From Rhizobium sp. CFBP 8762 (GTDB lineage: Bacteria; Pseudomonadota; Alphaproteobacteria; Rhizobiales; Rhizobiaceae): a stretch of 64,000 nt of DNA. Below the pieces are notes generated by a model. That model was not told the DNA's origin. It was given only the letters and a program-made list of their open reading frames with translations, and did not search any database. The stretch's first letter is position 1. Each line of letters begins with the position of its first letter. This document shows positions 26,299 through 35,259 of this stretch, piece after piece. A program made the translations under genes and the position numbers. The stretch covers positions 124,001 through 188,000 of the forward strand of contig NZ_JACYUD010000001.1 of the NCBI RefSeq assembly GCF_014841565.1, in the 5' to 3' direction.

Positions 26299-28427
26299 GC
26301 GTTTTCCAATTTGGCCCAGACCTTGTTGTCGTGAAAAGCGGCACCGCCGTAGGGTGCAGCCGCGTCCGCGCCGGTCAGCACGTTGACGCCTTCACCATCC
26401 AGATGCGCACCATTTGGCCACAGCCCTTCGGCCACCAGCACCCCCCGGCGCGCGCCACCGCCAATCCTGGCGTGCAATCGCAGATCGCCGCGCCGGTTTC
26501 CAATCCTCAAGATATCACCATCCCGCGCATTCAAGGCCAGCGCATCGTCTGGATGGATCATGACCTCCGGACGTCCCTCCTTCCGAACCGACGATGGCGT
26601 CTCGGCAAAGGTGGAGTTCAAAAACGAGCGACTGGGCGATGTGGCGAGCCGGAACGGATGCTCCGCATCCGCCACTTCGATCAGGTCGACATGGTCAGGG
26701 AATTCCGGCAGCGCGTGGTGCGGACCCATCGGGCCCAGCGCTTCCGGCGGACGGTTGGGTCCGGGCGTTCCGGTCCAGTCGGGCCGGAACCGGAACTTGC
26801 CATCCGCATGGGCAAAGCCGCGAATGTAATGGGCGGTCTCGAAATCCGGCTGCACATCCAGCCACTTCTCGTCGGCAAGCGCGTCATAACCGATCTGATA
26901 GCCGGTCATCATCTGGTCGATATGCTGGCGTTCCGTCAGGCCGAAGCCCGGCCGATCTGCCACGCCCAACCGCTTGGCCAGTTCCTCGATGACAAACAGG
27001 TTGGTGCGCACGGTCGTTGGTGGCTCCACCAGCTTCGGCCCAAGCAGAATATGCTGATGACCCCCACCCCGATAGAGATCGTCATGCTCCACGAACATGG
27101 TGGCTGGCAGAACGATATCGGCCAGCTTGGCCGTATCGGTCATGAACTGCTCGTGAACCGCGGTGAATAAATCTGAGCGCAGAAAACCGGCTTTAACCAG
27201 CCGCTGCTCCGGCGCGACATTCACCGGATTGGTATTTTGTATCAACATCGCCGTCACCGGCCCACGATAGCGCAGCGCTTCAGGATCACCGGTCAGCACG
27301 CGTCCGATCTGTGATTGATCCAGCAGCCGCACGGACGGGTCTTCCAGCGCCGTGCCCATCAGGGCGCGCTTGTCGAGATTGAAAATACCGCTGTTGGAGT
27401 GAAACGCCCCGCCGCCCTCATACTGCCAGGAGCCGAGCACGGTCGAAATGGACGTTGCGGCATGGATTGCTACCGCTCCGTTTCGCTGGCGGGTGAACCC
27501 ATACCCCAAGCGGAAAAAGGTCTTCTTGGTCGTGCCGATCAACCGTGCGAAGGCTTCGATTTCGTCCACCGAAAGCCCGGTTATCGCCGCCGCCCAGGCG
27601 GGCGTGCGGCTTGCCAGATGCGCCTCCAGCCCGGCGGGGTCGTCGGCGTGACGCGCCATATAGGCACGGTCCGCGTACCCATCCCGGAATGCAATGTGCA
27701 TGGCAGCGCAGGCCAGTGCCGCATCCGTGCCGGGTTTCAGGATCAGAGCCAGATCGGCCTGTTTGGCCGTTGCGTTATCGTAGATATCGATCACGACAAT
27801 TTTCGCGCCCCGCGCTTTGCGCGCCTTGATCGCGTGGGTCATAACATTGACCTGCGTTGCAACGGCATTCGTGCCCCAGATCACCACGCAGTCTGATTGG
27901 CTTATCTCCCGTGGATCGGGGCCGCGCAGGGCACCGGTCGCCATTGTGTATCCCGTCCATGCCAGATTGGTACAGATCGAATCAAAAAAGCCGGAGTAGC
28001 GCTTGGCATGGCGCAATCGCTCAATCGAATCGCGCTGCACCTGCCCCATCGTGCCCGCATAGAAATACGGCCAGACAGCCTCGGTGCCAAAACTCTGCTC
28101 GGCCTTTAAAAACGCGTTGGCGATTTCGTCGAGCGCGTCGTCCCAGCCAATCTCCTGCCAAGCGCCGTCGCCTTTGCGGCCAATCCGGCGGCGGGGCGTC
28201 AGCAGACGGTCTGGGTGATACAGCCGCTCGGCATAGCGCGCGACCTTCGCGCAAATAACCCCTGCCGTATAGGTGTTATCGGCACTGCCACGCACGCGTC
28301 CTATCCGCCCGTCTGCTCCGATATCGATGTCGAGCGCGCAGGCTGAGGGACAGTCATGCGGACAGACTGTGTGATGGACACGGGTTGCAGCGGGATTATT
28401 CGTAACGATAGGGGTCGCAAGGGTCAT
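26295..28427 (-). CDS. Molybdopterin-dependent oxidoreductase with a [4Fe-4S] cluster
   Basis: This 710-aa protein belongs to the DMSO-reductase/formate dehydrogenase-like superfamily. The N-terminal cluster ligands are Cys22, Cys26, Cys30 and Cys59 (CPHDCPSAC and VICAKV). The central domains contain VIWGTNAVATQ and IVVIDIYDNATAKQADLAL (bis-MGD binding). The C-terminal dinucleotide-binding domain has VMIHPDDALALNARDGD and VRIGNRRGDL-like blocks. There is no Tat or Sec signal, so it is probably cytoplasmic. The substrate is unknown and no electron-transfer subunit lies beside it. The downstream partner is a Nudix hydrolase overlapping by 4 bp. Cofactor genes moaD and moaE lie 7 kb away. Confidence 0.9.
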   Translation of the reverse strand: MTLATPIVTNNPAATRVHHTVCPHDCPSACALDIDIGADGRIGRVRGSADNTYTAGVICAKVARYAERLYHPDRLLTPRRRIGRKGDGAWQEIGWDDALDEIANAFLKAEQSFGTEAVWPYFYAGTMGQVQRDSIERLRHAKRYSGFFDSICTNLAWTGYTMATGALRGPDPREISQSDCVVIWGTNAVATQVNVMTHAIKARKARGAKIVVIDIYDNATAKQADLALILKPGTDAALACAAMHIAFRDGYADRAYMARHADDPAGLEAHLASRTPAWAAAITGLSVDEIEAFARLIGTTKKTFFRLGYGFTRQRNGAVAIHAATSISTVLGSWQYEGGGAFHSNSGIFNLDKRALMGTALEDPSVRLLDQSQIGRVLTGDPEALRYRGPVTAMLIQNTNPVNVAPEQRLVKAGFLRSDLFTAVHEQFMTDTAKLADIVLPATMFVEHDDLYRGGGHQHILLGPKLVEPPTTVRTNLFVIEELAKRLGVADRPGFGLTERQHIDQMMTGYQIGYDALADEKWLDVQPDFETAHYIRGFAHADGKFRFRPDWTGTPGPNRPPEALGPMGPHHALPEFPDHVDLIEVADAEHPFRLATSPSRSFLNSTFAETPSSVRKEGRPEVMIHPDDALALNARDGDILRIGNRRGDLRLHARIGGGARRGVLVAEGLWPNGAHLDGEGVNVLTGADAAAPYGGAAFHDNKVWAKLENA

Positions 28428-28512
28428 AGGTTTTCTATATTCGATCCGGATGCAGGCCAGAAGTAAAATCCGGCCTCATTCCAACAATTCATCTGACAGA
28501 TCAGGCAATGTT

Positions 28513-29373
28513 ATGAACTATCGTCACATCTACCACGCCGGTAATTTCGCCGATGTTTTGAAACACGCCGTGCTGGCCCGTATTGTGACCTACATGAAGC
28601 AGAAGGACAAAGCCTTTCGCCTGCTGGATACCCATGCCGGAATTGGTCTTTACGATCTGGCAAGCGATGAGGCGCAGAAGACCGGCGAGTGGCAGCAGGG
28701 CATTGGCCGCCTGATGGATGCACAGATGCCGTCGCAGGTGGCCGAACTTCTGTCTCCCTATCTCGACTGCGTCCGCGAACTGAACCCGGATGGCGGCGTG
28801 ACACAGTATCCCGGTTCGCCCAAGCTGGCACGTATGCTGTTTCGCCCGCAAGACCGGCTGTCAGCCATGGAACTGCATCCGGCAGACCACGAAACTCTGC
28901 ACATGCTGTTTGATGGCGATTATCAGAGCCGCATTACACTGCTGGATGGATGGCTGGCGCTTGGCGGGCATCTACCGCCGAAGGAGAAGCGCGGTGTGGT
29001 TCTGGTCGATCCACCCTTTGAAATCGAGGGTGAGTTTGACCGGTTGGTGGAGGGCCTGAAACAGGGCTATCGTCGATTTTCCACCGGCACCTTCTGCCTG
29101 TGGTACCCCTTGAAAAAAGCCGCACCAGTCGCAGATTTCCACGAGAAGCTGAAAGCTTTGGACATTCCGAAGATGCTGTGTGCCGAATTGTCGGTGCGCA
29201 GTGACCGTGAAACCACGGGGTTGACGGGGTCCGGCCTCATTATTGTGAACCCGCCCTTTACCCTGAAGGCGGATCTGGAACGTCTGCTGCCATTCCTGAA
29301 AGAACGGCTGGCGCAGGACCGCTTCGCATCCGCTCGCTCGTTCTGGCTACGGGGTGAGCAGGAATCCGCTTGA
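28513..29373 (+). CDS. rlmJ: 23S rRNA (adenine-2030-N6)-methyltransferase
   Basis: This 286-aa SAM-dependent methyltransferase modifies A2030 of 23S rRNA. It starts with the hallmark NYRHIYHAGNFADVLKHAVL. LLDTHAGIGLYDL is the SAM-binding loop, and VLVDPPFE is the N6-adenine methyltransferase catalytic motif (DPPF). The frame is open from 28450, but homologues begin at the RH..HAGN block, and AGG lies 8 nt before ATG 28513. It is divergent from the molybdopterin enzyme and followed by a palindromic repeat. Confidence 0.94.
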   Translation: MNYRHIYHAGNFADVLKHAVLARIVTYMKQKDKAFRLLDTHAGIGLYDLASDEAQKTGEWQQGIGRLMDAQMPSQVAELLSPYLDCVRELNPDGGVTQYPGSPKLARMLFRPQDRLSAMELHPADHETLHMLFDGDYQSRITLLDGWLALGGHLPPKEKRGVVLVDPPFEIEGEFDRLVEGLKQGYRRFSTGTFCLWYPLKKAAPVADFHEKLKALDIPKMLCAELSVRSDRETTGLTGSGLIIVNPPFTLKADLERLLPFLKERLAQDRFASARSFWLRGEQESA

Positions 29374-29400
29374 CCCTCGGCTCTATCCGGGGTCAGACTA

Positions 29401-29500
29401 CTGCATAATTCCTGAAATCGGAATCGATTTAAGGATAAAATTATGCAGATTTTTAAAGTGCTACAGCGTCCTTTGCGCTTCATGACGCGCGGCGCTGTAA
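29401..29500. repeat. Two-hairpin intergenic palindromic repeat, copy 2
   Basis: Hairpin 1 spans 29401-29448: CTGCATAATT / AATTATGCAG arms with inner AAATCG / CGATTT. Hairpin 2 spans 29461-29500: CTACAGCG / CGCTGTAA with inner GCGC / GCGC. It is the better-preserved relative of the copy at 2407-2509. It lies between rlmJ and a secreted-protein gene, where it could act as a terminator or be a decayed mobile repeat. Confidence 0.82.
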
Positions 29501-29526
29501 TGTAACCAAATCATGCGGAGATGACC

Positions 29527-29958
29527 GTGAAGAAACTTTTGACTGCCGCGCTGATGCTTGCGGCCTGTATCCCGGCCCTGCCTGTTCAGGCGGCAGACCC
29601 TATCGGCTCCGGGCCGTATGCGGCACCCGTTGATAGCATCTGCGCCAACACCTCAATCCTCGCCTCCATCACCAGCCGCTTCGATGATCGCGCCCGTCGT
29701 TATCTCGAGCAGCCCATTGCCATCGCTCAGATTGGTGAGGTTCGCCCCGGTCGGGTTATTCCCCGGTCCGAGATGCAGCTTGTCGGGCGCGAATATTGCG
29801 AGGCACGGGTCTATACGACCGATGGCGTGAAGCGCCCACTCTGGTATCTGATTGAACGCCCATGGGGCTTTGCCGGTGTCGGCAAAAGCGTGGAGTTCTG
29901 CGTCAGCGGTCTGGATCCATGGTTCGTCTACGGTGCGGATTGCGCATCGCTGAAATAA
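29527..29958 (+). CDS. Small secreted protein of unknown function
   Basis: This protein of about 143 aa has a Sec signal peptide (KKLLTAALMLAACIPALPVQA, cleaved before ADP). The mature part contains Cys residues near positions 39, 91, 125 and 139 (numbering from the GTG start), which could form two disulphides, and ends in YGADCASLK. I do not recognise a domain. GGAG directly abuts ATG 29521, which is too close; GTG 29527 has ideal 6-nt spacing, so I take GTG as the start. Its 3' end overlaps the next gene (RNase T2) by about 40 bp, so they are probably cotranscribed. Confidence 0.75.
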   Translation: MKKLLTAALMLAACIPALPVQAADPIGSGPYAAPVDSICANTSILASITSRFDDRARRYLEQPIAIAQIGEVRPGRVIPRSEMQLVGREYCEARVYTTDGVKRPLWYLIERPWGFAGVGKSVEFCVSGLDPWFVYGADCASLK

Positions 29959-30629
29959 TCCGCACACGGTTTTCGGTGGCTGTTCTTGCTTTCCTCACCC
30001 TCGCCGGGTGTTCGGATCAGGCTGCGAAAACCGACACGCCGAACGCCGCACCGACGGGGCAGACCCTGCCCGTCGGGACCGGGTTCGATTTCTACGTGCT
30101 GTCATTATCCTGGTCGCCCAGCTGGTGCGCGCGCAATGATCAGGCAAAACGCTCGCGCCAATGCCGCACGGAAAAAGGCTTCGTTCTGCACGGTCTGTGG
30201 CCGCAAAACGAACGCGGCTATCCTGAATACTGCAAAAGCACTGATCTCGAGCGCGTACCGGAAGAGTTGGGGACCGCGCTGTTTGATTTGTTCCCATCCA
30301 TGGGCCTGATTGGCCACCAGTGGCGCAAGCATGGCACCTGTTCGGGGCTCAGTCAGCAAGACTATTTCGCCACCGTTCGCGCCGCTGCGGACCGCGTCAC
30401 TCTGCCGCCCATGGTTGCCAATGGGTCCCCGCAAAGCATCGATGCATTGGAAAACGCGTTTGTTCGCACCAATACTGGCATGACCGGTCGCGGGATTGCC
30501 GTCACCTGCGAAAGGCGGCAGATTGAGGAAATCCGGATTTGCCTGACAAAAACGCTGCAGTTTCGTGATTGCGCGGAGGTTGATCGGCGCAGTTGCAAGT
30601 CCTCGTCCATTACCGTGCCACCTGCCTGA
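29919..30629 (+). CDS. RNase T2 family lipoprotein
   Basis: This protein of about 236 aa has a lipobox (LAFLTLAGC), so it is likely membrane-anchored in the periplasm. It has both catalytic segments of RNase T2 enzymes: CAS I FVLHGLWPQ and CAS II GHQWRKHGTC. Family members such as E. coli RNase I cleave RNA without sequence preference via a 2',3'-cyclic phosphate. Paired cysteines are conserved. The start is uncertain: ATG 29919, inside the previous gene, gives a basic N-terminus before the lipobox, and TTG 29940 is an alternative. It is followed after 10 bp by a glutathione S-transferase gene. Confidence 0.88.
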   Translation: MVRLRCGLRIAEIIRTRFSVAVLAFLTLAGCSDQAAKTDTPNAAPTGQTLPVGTGFDFYVLSLSWSPSWCARNDQAKRSRQCRTEKGFVLHGLWPQNERGYPEYCKSTDLERVPEELGTALFDLFPSMGLIGHQWRKHGTCSGLSQQDYFATVRAAADRVTLPPMVANGSPQSIDALENAFVRTNTGMTGRGIAVTCERRQIEEIRICLTKTLQFRDCAEVDRRSCKSSSITVPPA

Positions 30630-30639
30630 AAGAGCGAAC

Positions 30640-31230
30640 ATGAAACTTTACTACTCACCCGCCTCCCCCTACTCTGCCAAGGTCCGCATGGCTGCGCACT
30701 TCGCCGGATTGAAGCTGGAGGCTGTTCTAAGCGATACCGCCACAGATCCGGCAGACCTCATCGCCAACAATCCGCTTGGCAAAATTCCAACGCTGGAAAC
30801 AGATGATGGCCGATCGATTTTCGACAGCCGTTCCATCATGCATTTTATCGACCGGGAAACCGGCGGAACGCTCTACCCGCAGGATGCCCGCCACTGCACG
30901 GATGTTGAAGTGCTGGAAGCGCTCTGCGATGGCATCTGCGACAGTCTTCTTGCCATTGTTTATGAGAAACGGACGCGGCCTGAGGACAAGCAGCACCAAC
31001 CGGCCATGGACCGCCAGTGGCAGAAGGTGGTTCGCGCGCTGGATCATCTTGAAGCGCATGTCCCGCAGACGGGGCCTAATCTGCACGCCGGTCATTTCGC
31101 GCTGGCTGCGGCTTTGCGCTATCTGGACCTACGCTTTGAAGGCCAGTGGCAGGACGGGCGGCAGCGATTGGTGGACTGGCGCGAAACCTTTGCCCAGGCC
31201 TTTCCCGACGTGGCGCTGTTCCGTTCCTAG
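30640..31230 (+). CDS. Glutathione S-transferase family protein
   Basis: This 196-aa cytosolic protein has an N-terminal thioredoxin-like domain (MKLYYSPASPYSAKVRMA, with the candidate catalytic Ser near residue 7-11; NPLGKIPTLETDDGRSIFDS with the cis-Pro and glutathione-binding Asp-Ser). An all-helical C-terminal domain follows. It resembles the YibF-like class. It probably conjugates or reduces small molecules with glutathione; the substrate is unknown. It starts 10 bp after the RNase T2 gene. Its TAG stop lies inside the arm of a palindromic repeat. Confidence 0.9.
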   Translation: MKLYYSPASPYSAKVRMAAHFAGLKLEAVLSDTATDPADLIANNPLGKIPTLETDDGRSIFDSRSIMHFIDRETGGTLYPQDARHCTDVEVLEALCDGICDSLLAIVYEKRTRPEDKQHQPAMDRQWQKVVRALDHLEAHVPQTGPNLHAGHFALAAALRYLDLRFEGQWQDGRQRLVDWRETFAQAFPDVALFRS

Positions 31231-31330
31231 AGCGCTATTCGATCTAATTGAATCAGATCAGTGCTCTAAGTCATTTATTTGTAAGCATAATCTTTTCGAT
31301 CCTCGCTTCGCTCCGGTCGGATTATGCTCT
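31228..31330. repeat. Intergenic palindromic repeat of a second type
   Basis: Two inverted repeats are in tandem. TAGAGCGCT / AGTGCTCTA (31228-31236 and 31260-31268) enclose the GATCT / AGATC palindrome. GCATAATC / GATTATGC (31285-31292 and 31320-31327) follow. The design resembles short dispersed palindromes common between rhizobial genes. It starts with the stop codon of the glutathione S-transferase gene. Confidence 0.6.
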
Positions 31331-31344
31331 AACGATGCGGATAC

Positions 31345-31374
31345 AAAAAAGCCGGGGTTTTGCCCCGGCTTTTT
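31345..31374. terminator. Bidirectional rho-independent terminator
   Basis: AAAAAAGCCGGGG pairs with CCCCGGCTTTTT around the loop TTTTG. U tracts arise in both directions. It serves the glutathione S-transferase operon and the convergent porin gene. Confidence 0.92.
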
Positions 31375-31397
31375 CAACTGTCATAACAGCTCTTGTA

Positions 31398-32030
31398 TTA
31401 GAACTTTACGCCCATACCAACGCGAACGCTGTGATCGTCATAGCCCGACGAAACCTTGCCCGAGTCCAGGTTGTAGGTTTCGCGACCGTAGTCCGTGTAG
31501 CGGTATTCAGCGCGTGCGGTGATGCGGTCTGTGACGAAGCCTTCAACACCGGCACCGGCTGTCCAGCCAATACCCGTCTGCTTGTCGGACGATGTCTGGT
31601 CCAGAACCTTGGTGTTGCCGATGGCCACACCGCCTGTGCCGTAGACGAGAACTGGATTCAGATCTACACCGACGCGACCACGAACCGAACCGTTTACGCC
31701 CTGCTCAGCCGTGTAGCGGCCACGAGCGGAGTCAACGCCGGAGTAACCGATGTCGCCTTCAACACCGTATACCAGCTGGCCGTTCTGCAGGTTGTAACCG
31801 GCGAACGCCGAACCGCCGAGACCGTCGGAGTTGGCGTTGCCCGTAACGTCGTTTTCACCCTTCTGGTAGGTGAGGTTCGCACCGGCATAGGCGCCGGCCC
31901 AGTTTGCGGCTGGTGCAGCATAGTCAGCGGCTGGCGCAGCTGGAACGTCCATGACGGCGTCCGCAGCCTGTGCTGCCGTGAACGAGAGAGCGGCGACTGC
32001 AGATGCCAAAAGAGTGGTGATGATACGCAT
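31398..32030 (-). CDS. Omp25/Omp31-like outer-membrane porin
   Basis: This 210-aa protein has a signal peptide cleaved after TAAQA, near residue 22. An Ala/Pro-rich linker follows, then an eight-stranded barrel with the typical WAGAYAGANLTYQ opening, repeated GYNLQNGQLVYGVEGDIGYS strands and the C-terminal VRVGMGVKF ending in Phe. It matches the Brucella Omp25/31 and rhizobial RopB type, which stabilises the outer membrane and binds LPS. AAGGAG lies upstream of the ATG. High expression is likely given the strong ribosome site and a long AT-rich upstream region. Confidence 0.9.
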   Translation of the reverse strand: MRIITTLLASAVAALSFTAAQAADAVMDVPAAPAADYAAPAANWAGAYAGANLTYQKGENDVTGNANSDGLGGSAFAGYNLQNGQLVYGVEGDIGYSGVDSARGRYTAEQGVNGSVRGRVGVDLNPVLVYGTGGVAIGNTKVLDQTSSDKQTGIGWTAGAGVEGFVTDRITARAEYRYTDYGRETYNLDSGKVSSGYDDHSVRVGMGVKF

Positions 32031-32393
32031 TATAAATCTCCTTATCGAGCCGATGCTCTGGTCTCAAGACCTCTGTTAGAACACCGGAGAATTCTAATTA
32101 ACCCGCCCGGTTGAGGTGAAAATGACGATAAATTGCGGAAACTCAAGAGCCGAAATGTGAATTGATTATGGCACCAGCATGTCCAGATTTGGATGTTGCT
32201 GCACCGCAACAGGCATTTTATTAACTATAAATTACAGTATTCAAAGAATGAACATTTTCAGCCCAAGATTAATTAAATTCTCTACTTGACGTTAACGTTT
32301 GCGAAAGGATTTGGTGGAGCGCATGTTCGCATGACGCTGTTTTAGCTATAGTGCCGCAACACTTGAACGCGAATCAGAATCAGGCAGATCGGC
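32031..32393. promoter_or_regulatory. Divergent AT-rich promoter region of the porin gene and the SDR gene
   Basis: This 363-bp gap carries no coding frame that I can support. It is markedly AT-rich (32090-32340). TTAACTATAAATTAC at 32221-32235 is one base from the alphaproteobacterial CtrA site TTAA-N7-TTAAC core, about 190 bp upstream of the porin. A TTGACG box at 32285-32290 could be a -35 element for the SDR operon. Confidence 0.4.
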
Positions 32394-33158
32394 GTGAAAA
32401 CACCTCTCATGACAGCATTGATCACCGGCGGCGCAAAGCGCATCGGCGAGGCCATCACACGCGATCTGGCCGCCGCAGGATTTGCTGTGGCAATCCATAC
32501 CAACACCTCGCTCACGCAGGCAGAGGCACTTGTGACGACGCTGCGGGCGGATGGCGTGACCGCCACTGCTATCCAGGCGGATTTGAGAGATGCGGTCGCA
32601 GTCCAGACCCTGATAGCCAAGGCCAACGCCGCCATTGGCCCGATTGGACTGCTGGTCAACAACGCATCGGTGTTCAAAAAGGACAGCATTACCGACTTTG
32701 ACGATGCAGCATGGGACGAGCACTTTGCCGTCCATGTCAAAGCGCCCTCCCTTCTCGCCCGTGATTTTGCCGCGCAACGGCCACAAGGCTGCACCGGGTT
32801 GATCGTGAATATCATTGATCAGCGGGTCTGGGCTCCAAATCCGCGTTTTTATTCTTATATGCTGTCTAAGGCGGCGTTGTGGATGGCGACGCAGACGATG
32901 GCGCAGGGTTTGGCCCCCGATATCCGGGTCAATGCGATTGGTCCGGGTCCGACGCTGCCGAATGAACGCCAGAATCAAGAGGATTTTCTGGCGCAGATCG
33001 ATGGGTTGATTTTGAAAGACGGACCAAAACTTGAGGATTTCGGGCGAACCATTCGCTTTTTGTTCGACACGCCCGCGATTACCGGCCAAATGATTGCGCT
33101 GGACGGAGGGCAGCACCTTGCCTGGGAGACGCCTGATATCAGGGAGATTTTGGAATGA
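32394..33158 (+). CDS. SDR-family oxidoreductase, pteridine reductase (FolM/PTR1)-like
   Basis: This 254-aa short-chain dehydrogenase has the altered dinucleotide motif TGGAKRIG (Arg in place of a glycine), which in PTR1/FolM proteins favours NADPH. It also has LLVNNASVF and a YMLSKAAL Tyr-Lys pair (Y-x3-K). Homologues reduce dihydrobiopterin or dihydrofolate, so a role in pterin metabolism is inferred. The start is GTG 32394, with AGG 9 nt upstream; ATG 32409 is an alternative. Its stop overlaps the uvrC start (ATGA), and the gene heads a five-gene run to moaE. Confidence 0.85.
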   Translation: MKTPLMTALITGGAKRIGEAITRDLAAAGFAVAIHTNTSLTQAEALVTTLRADGVTATAIQADLRDAVAVQTLIAKANAAIGPIGLLVNNASVFKKDSITDFDDAAWDEHFAVHVKAPSLLARDFAAQRPQGCTGLIVNIIDQRVWAPNPRFYSYMLSKAALWMATQTMAQGLAPDIRVNAIGPGPTLPNERQNQEDFLAQIDGLILKDGPKLEDFGRTIRFLFDTPAITGQMIALDGGQHLAWETPDIREILE

Positions 33159-35179
33159 GTGAACGCACGCCAATCGATGGCGGCATTCTCTACGATGACA
33201 ATGACACGGACGACGATGACGCCATCGTCGGTGCCGGGGAGGCTGCGCGTCCGTCGCTGGATATCGAATGGGCCGAGACCGGCGCGGTGGACAACACGCT
33301 GCGCGGTGCCGAGCTCATTAAGGCCTTTGTCAAACATCTGCCCAACAGTCCCGGCGTGTACCGCATGTTCAACGAGGCGGGGGATGTGCTGTATGTGGGC
33401 AAGGCACGCTCGCTGAAAAAACGCGTTTCCAACTATGCGCAGGGACGCGGGCATTCCAACCGCATTGTGCGGATGATCCGCGAAACCGCGCATATGGAAT
33501 TTGTGACGACGCGCACGGAAACCGAAGCGCTGCTACTGGAAGCCAACTTGATCAAGCGGCTGCGCCCCCGCTTCAACGTGCTGTTGCGTGATGACAAGTC
33601 GTTTCCGTATATTCTGGTCACCGGCGATCATCGCGCCCCCGCCATTTACAAGCATCGTGGCGCACGCAGCCGAAAGGGTGCGTATTTCGGGCCGTTCGCC
33701 TCGGCAGGTGCCGTGGGCCGTACCATCAATTCGCTCCAGCGCGCTTTTCTCCTGCGCACTTGCACCGACAGTGTTTTCGAGTCACGCACCCGGCCCTGTC
33801 TGCTGCATCAGATCAAGCGATGTTCCGCCCCCTGCACGCATGAAATCAGCGATGCAGGTTATGCGGAACTTGTCACGGAAGCGCAGGATTTTCTGTCCGG
33901 CAAGAGCCAGACCGTCAAAACGACCATTGCCCGCGCCATGAGCGAGGCCTCGGAAGAGATGGATTTTGAACGGGCGGCGATCTATCGCGACCGGCTGGCA
34001 GCGCTTAGCCATGTGCAGGCTCATCAGGGCATCAACCCGGCAGGCGTGGATGAGGCGGATGTGTTTGCCATTCACCACGAAGGCGGCATTTCCTGCATCC
34101 AGGTGTTTTTCTTCCGCACCGGGCAGAACTGGGGCAACCGGGCCTATTTCCCGAAAGCCGACCCTTCCCTGTCGCCAGCGGATGTGCTGAACGCGTTTCT
34201 GGCGCAATTCTACGACGACAAGCCCTGCCCCCGCCAGATTCTGTTGAGCGAACCGCTCGAGGAGCAGACGCTGCTGGCCGAAGCCCTTAGCGAAAAATCC
34301 GACTATCGGGTGTCCATTCTCGTGCCCCAACGCGGCGAGAAAAAGGATCTGGTCGGTCACGTCGTTTCCAATGCGCGCGAGGCCCATGGCCGCAAACTGG
34401 CGGAAACCGCCTCGCAAGGCCGTCTGTTGGAGGGCTTCGCCAAGACCTTCTCGCTGGACCGTGTCCCGCGCCGCATCGAGATCTACGACAACTCGCACAT
34501 GATGGGCAGCAATGCCGTTGGCGGTATGGTGGTTGCAGGGCCGGAAGGCTTCGTGAAGGCGCAGTACCGCAAGTTCAATATCAAATCGACGGACATTACC
34601 CCCGGCGACGACTTCGGCATGATGAAGGAAGTGATGACCCGTCGCTTCTCCCGCCTGTTGAAAGAGGATGGTAAGCCTGACCGCACTGTAGACGCCGGTG
34701 AAGACGCTGCGTTTCCGAGCTGGCCGGATGTGATCCTTATCGACGGTGGCCAGGGTCAGATGACTGCGGTGCGCGCGATTTTGAACGAGCTGGATATCAC
34801 CGACAGCGTTGTTGCCATCGGCGTTGCCAAGGGCGTGGACCGTGAAGCAGGCCGCGAGCGGTTTTTTGCGCCCGGACGCGACAGTTTTTCGCTGCCGCCG
34901 CGTGATCCGGTGCTGTATTTCGTTCAGCGCATGCGCGATGAGGCCCACCGCTTTGCGATTGGCTCCCACCGCGCGCGGCGCAAAAAGGAGATGGTCAAGA
35001 ACCCGCTGGACGAGATCGCAGGTGTCGGGCCGACGCGCAAACGCGCTTTGCTGCACCATTTCGGCACCGCCAAGGCGGTGTCTCGCGCGGGCCTCAACGA
35101 TCTGGCGGCAGTCGATGGTATATCGCAGGCGGTGGCTCGTCTGGTCTACGACCATTTCCACGATGAGGGTCGCAAATAA
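33155..35179 (+). CDS. uvrC: Excinuclease ABC subunit C
   Basis: This 674-aa UvrC makes both incisions in nucleotide excision repair. The N-terminal GIY-YIG domain begins [20 protein letters not shown]. The UvrB-interacting helix pair (UVR motif) lies near residue 260 ([19 protein letters not shown]). The C-terminal RNase H-like nuclease ([29 protein letters not shown]) and tandem HhH motifs ([17 protein letters not shown]) follow. A non-conserved acidic N-terminal extension ([10 protein letters not shown]) of about 50 residues precedes the GIY domain, as is common in rhizobia. It overlaps the SDR gene by 4 bp. Confidence 0.97.
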   Translation: MSERTPIDGGILYDDNDTDDDDAIVGAGEAARPSLDIEWAETGAVDNTLRGAELIKAFVKHLPNSPGVYRMFNEAGDVLYVGKARSLKKRVSNYAQGRGHSNRIVRMIRETAHMEFVTTRTETEALLLEANLIKRLRPRFNVLLRDDKSFPYILVTGDHRAPAIYKHRGARSRKGAYFGPFASAGAVGRTINSLQRAFLLRTCTDSVFESRTRPCLLHQIKRCSAPCTHEISDAGYAELVTEAQDFLSGKSQTVKTTIARAMSEASEEMDFERAAIYRDRLAALSHVQAHQGINPAGVDEADVFAIHHEGGISCIQVFFFRTGQNWGNRAYFPKADPSLSPADVLNAFLAQFYDDKPCPRQILLSEPLEEQTLLAEALSEKSDYRVSILVPQRGEKKDLVGHVVSNAREAHGRKLAETASQGRLLEGFAKTFSLDRVPRRIEIYDNSHMMGSNAVGGMVVAGPEGFVKAQYRKFNIKSTDITPGDDFGMMKEVMTRRFSRLLKEDGKPDRTVDAGEDAAFPSWPDVILIDGGQGQMTAVRAILNELDITDSVVAIGVAKGVDREAGRERFFAPGRDSFSLPPRDPVLYFVQRMRDEAHRFAIGSHRARRKKEMVKNPLDEIAGVGPTRKRALLHHFGTAKAVSRAGLNDLAAVDGISQAVARLVYDHFHDEGRK

Positions 35180-35259
35180 GACCCAAACTGCGCAAACAAG
35201 TGTTGACCTGAAGACCGGGAAGACATCATGCTTACGGAAAACAACAGAGAAAACAGTCC

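Noticed and set aside
31592-31846. Frames antisense to the Omp25-like gene
   Set aside because: The barrel protein on the minus strand is unambiguous and the antisense translations are Arg/Pro-rich noise.
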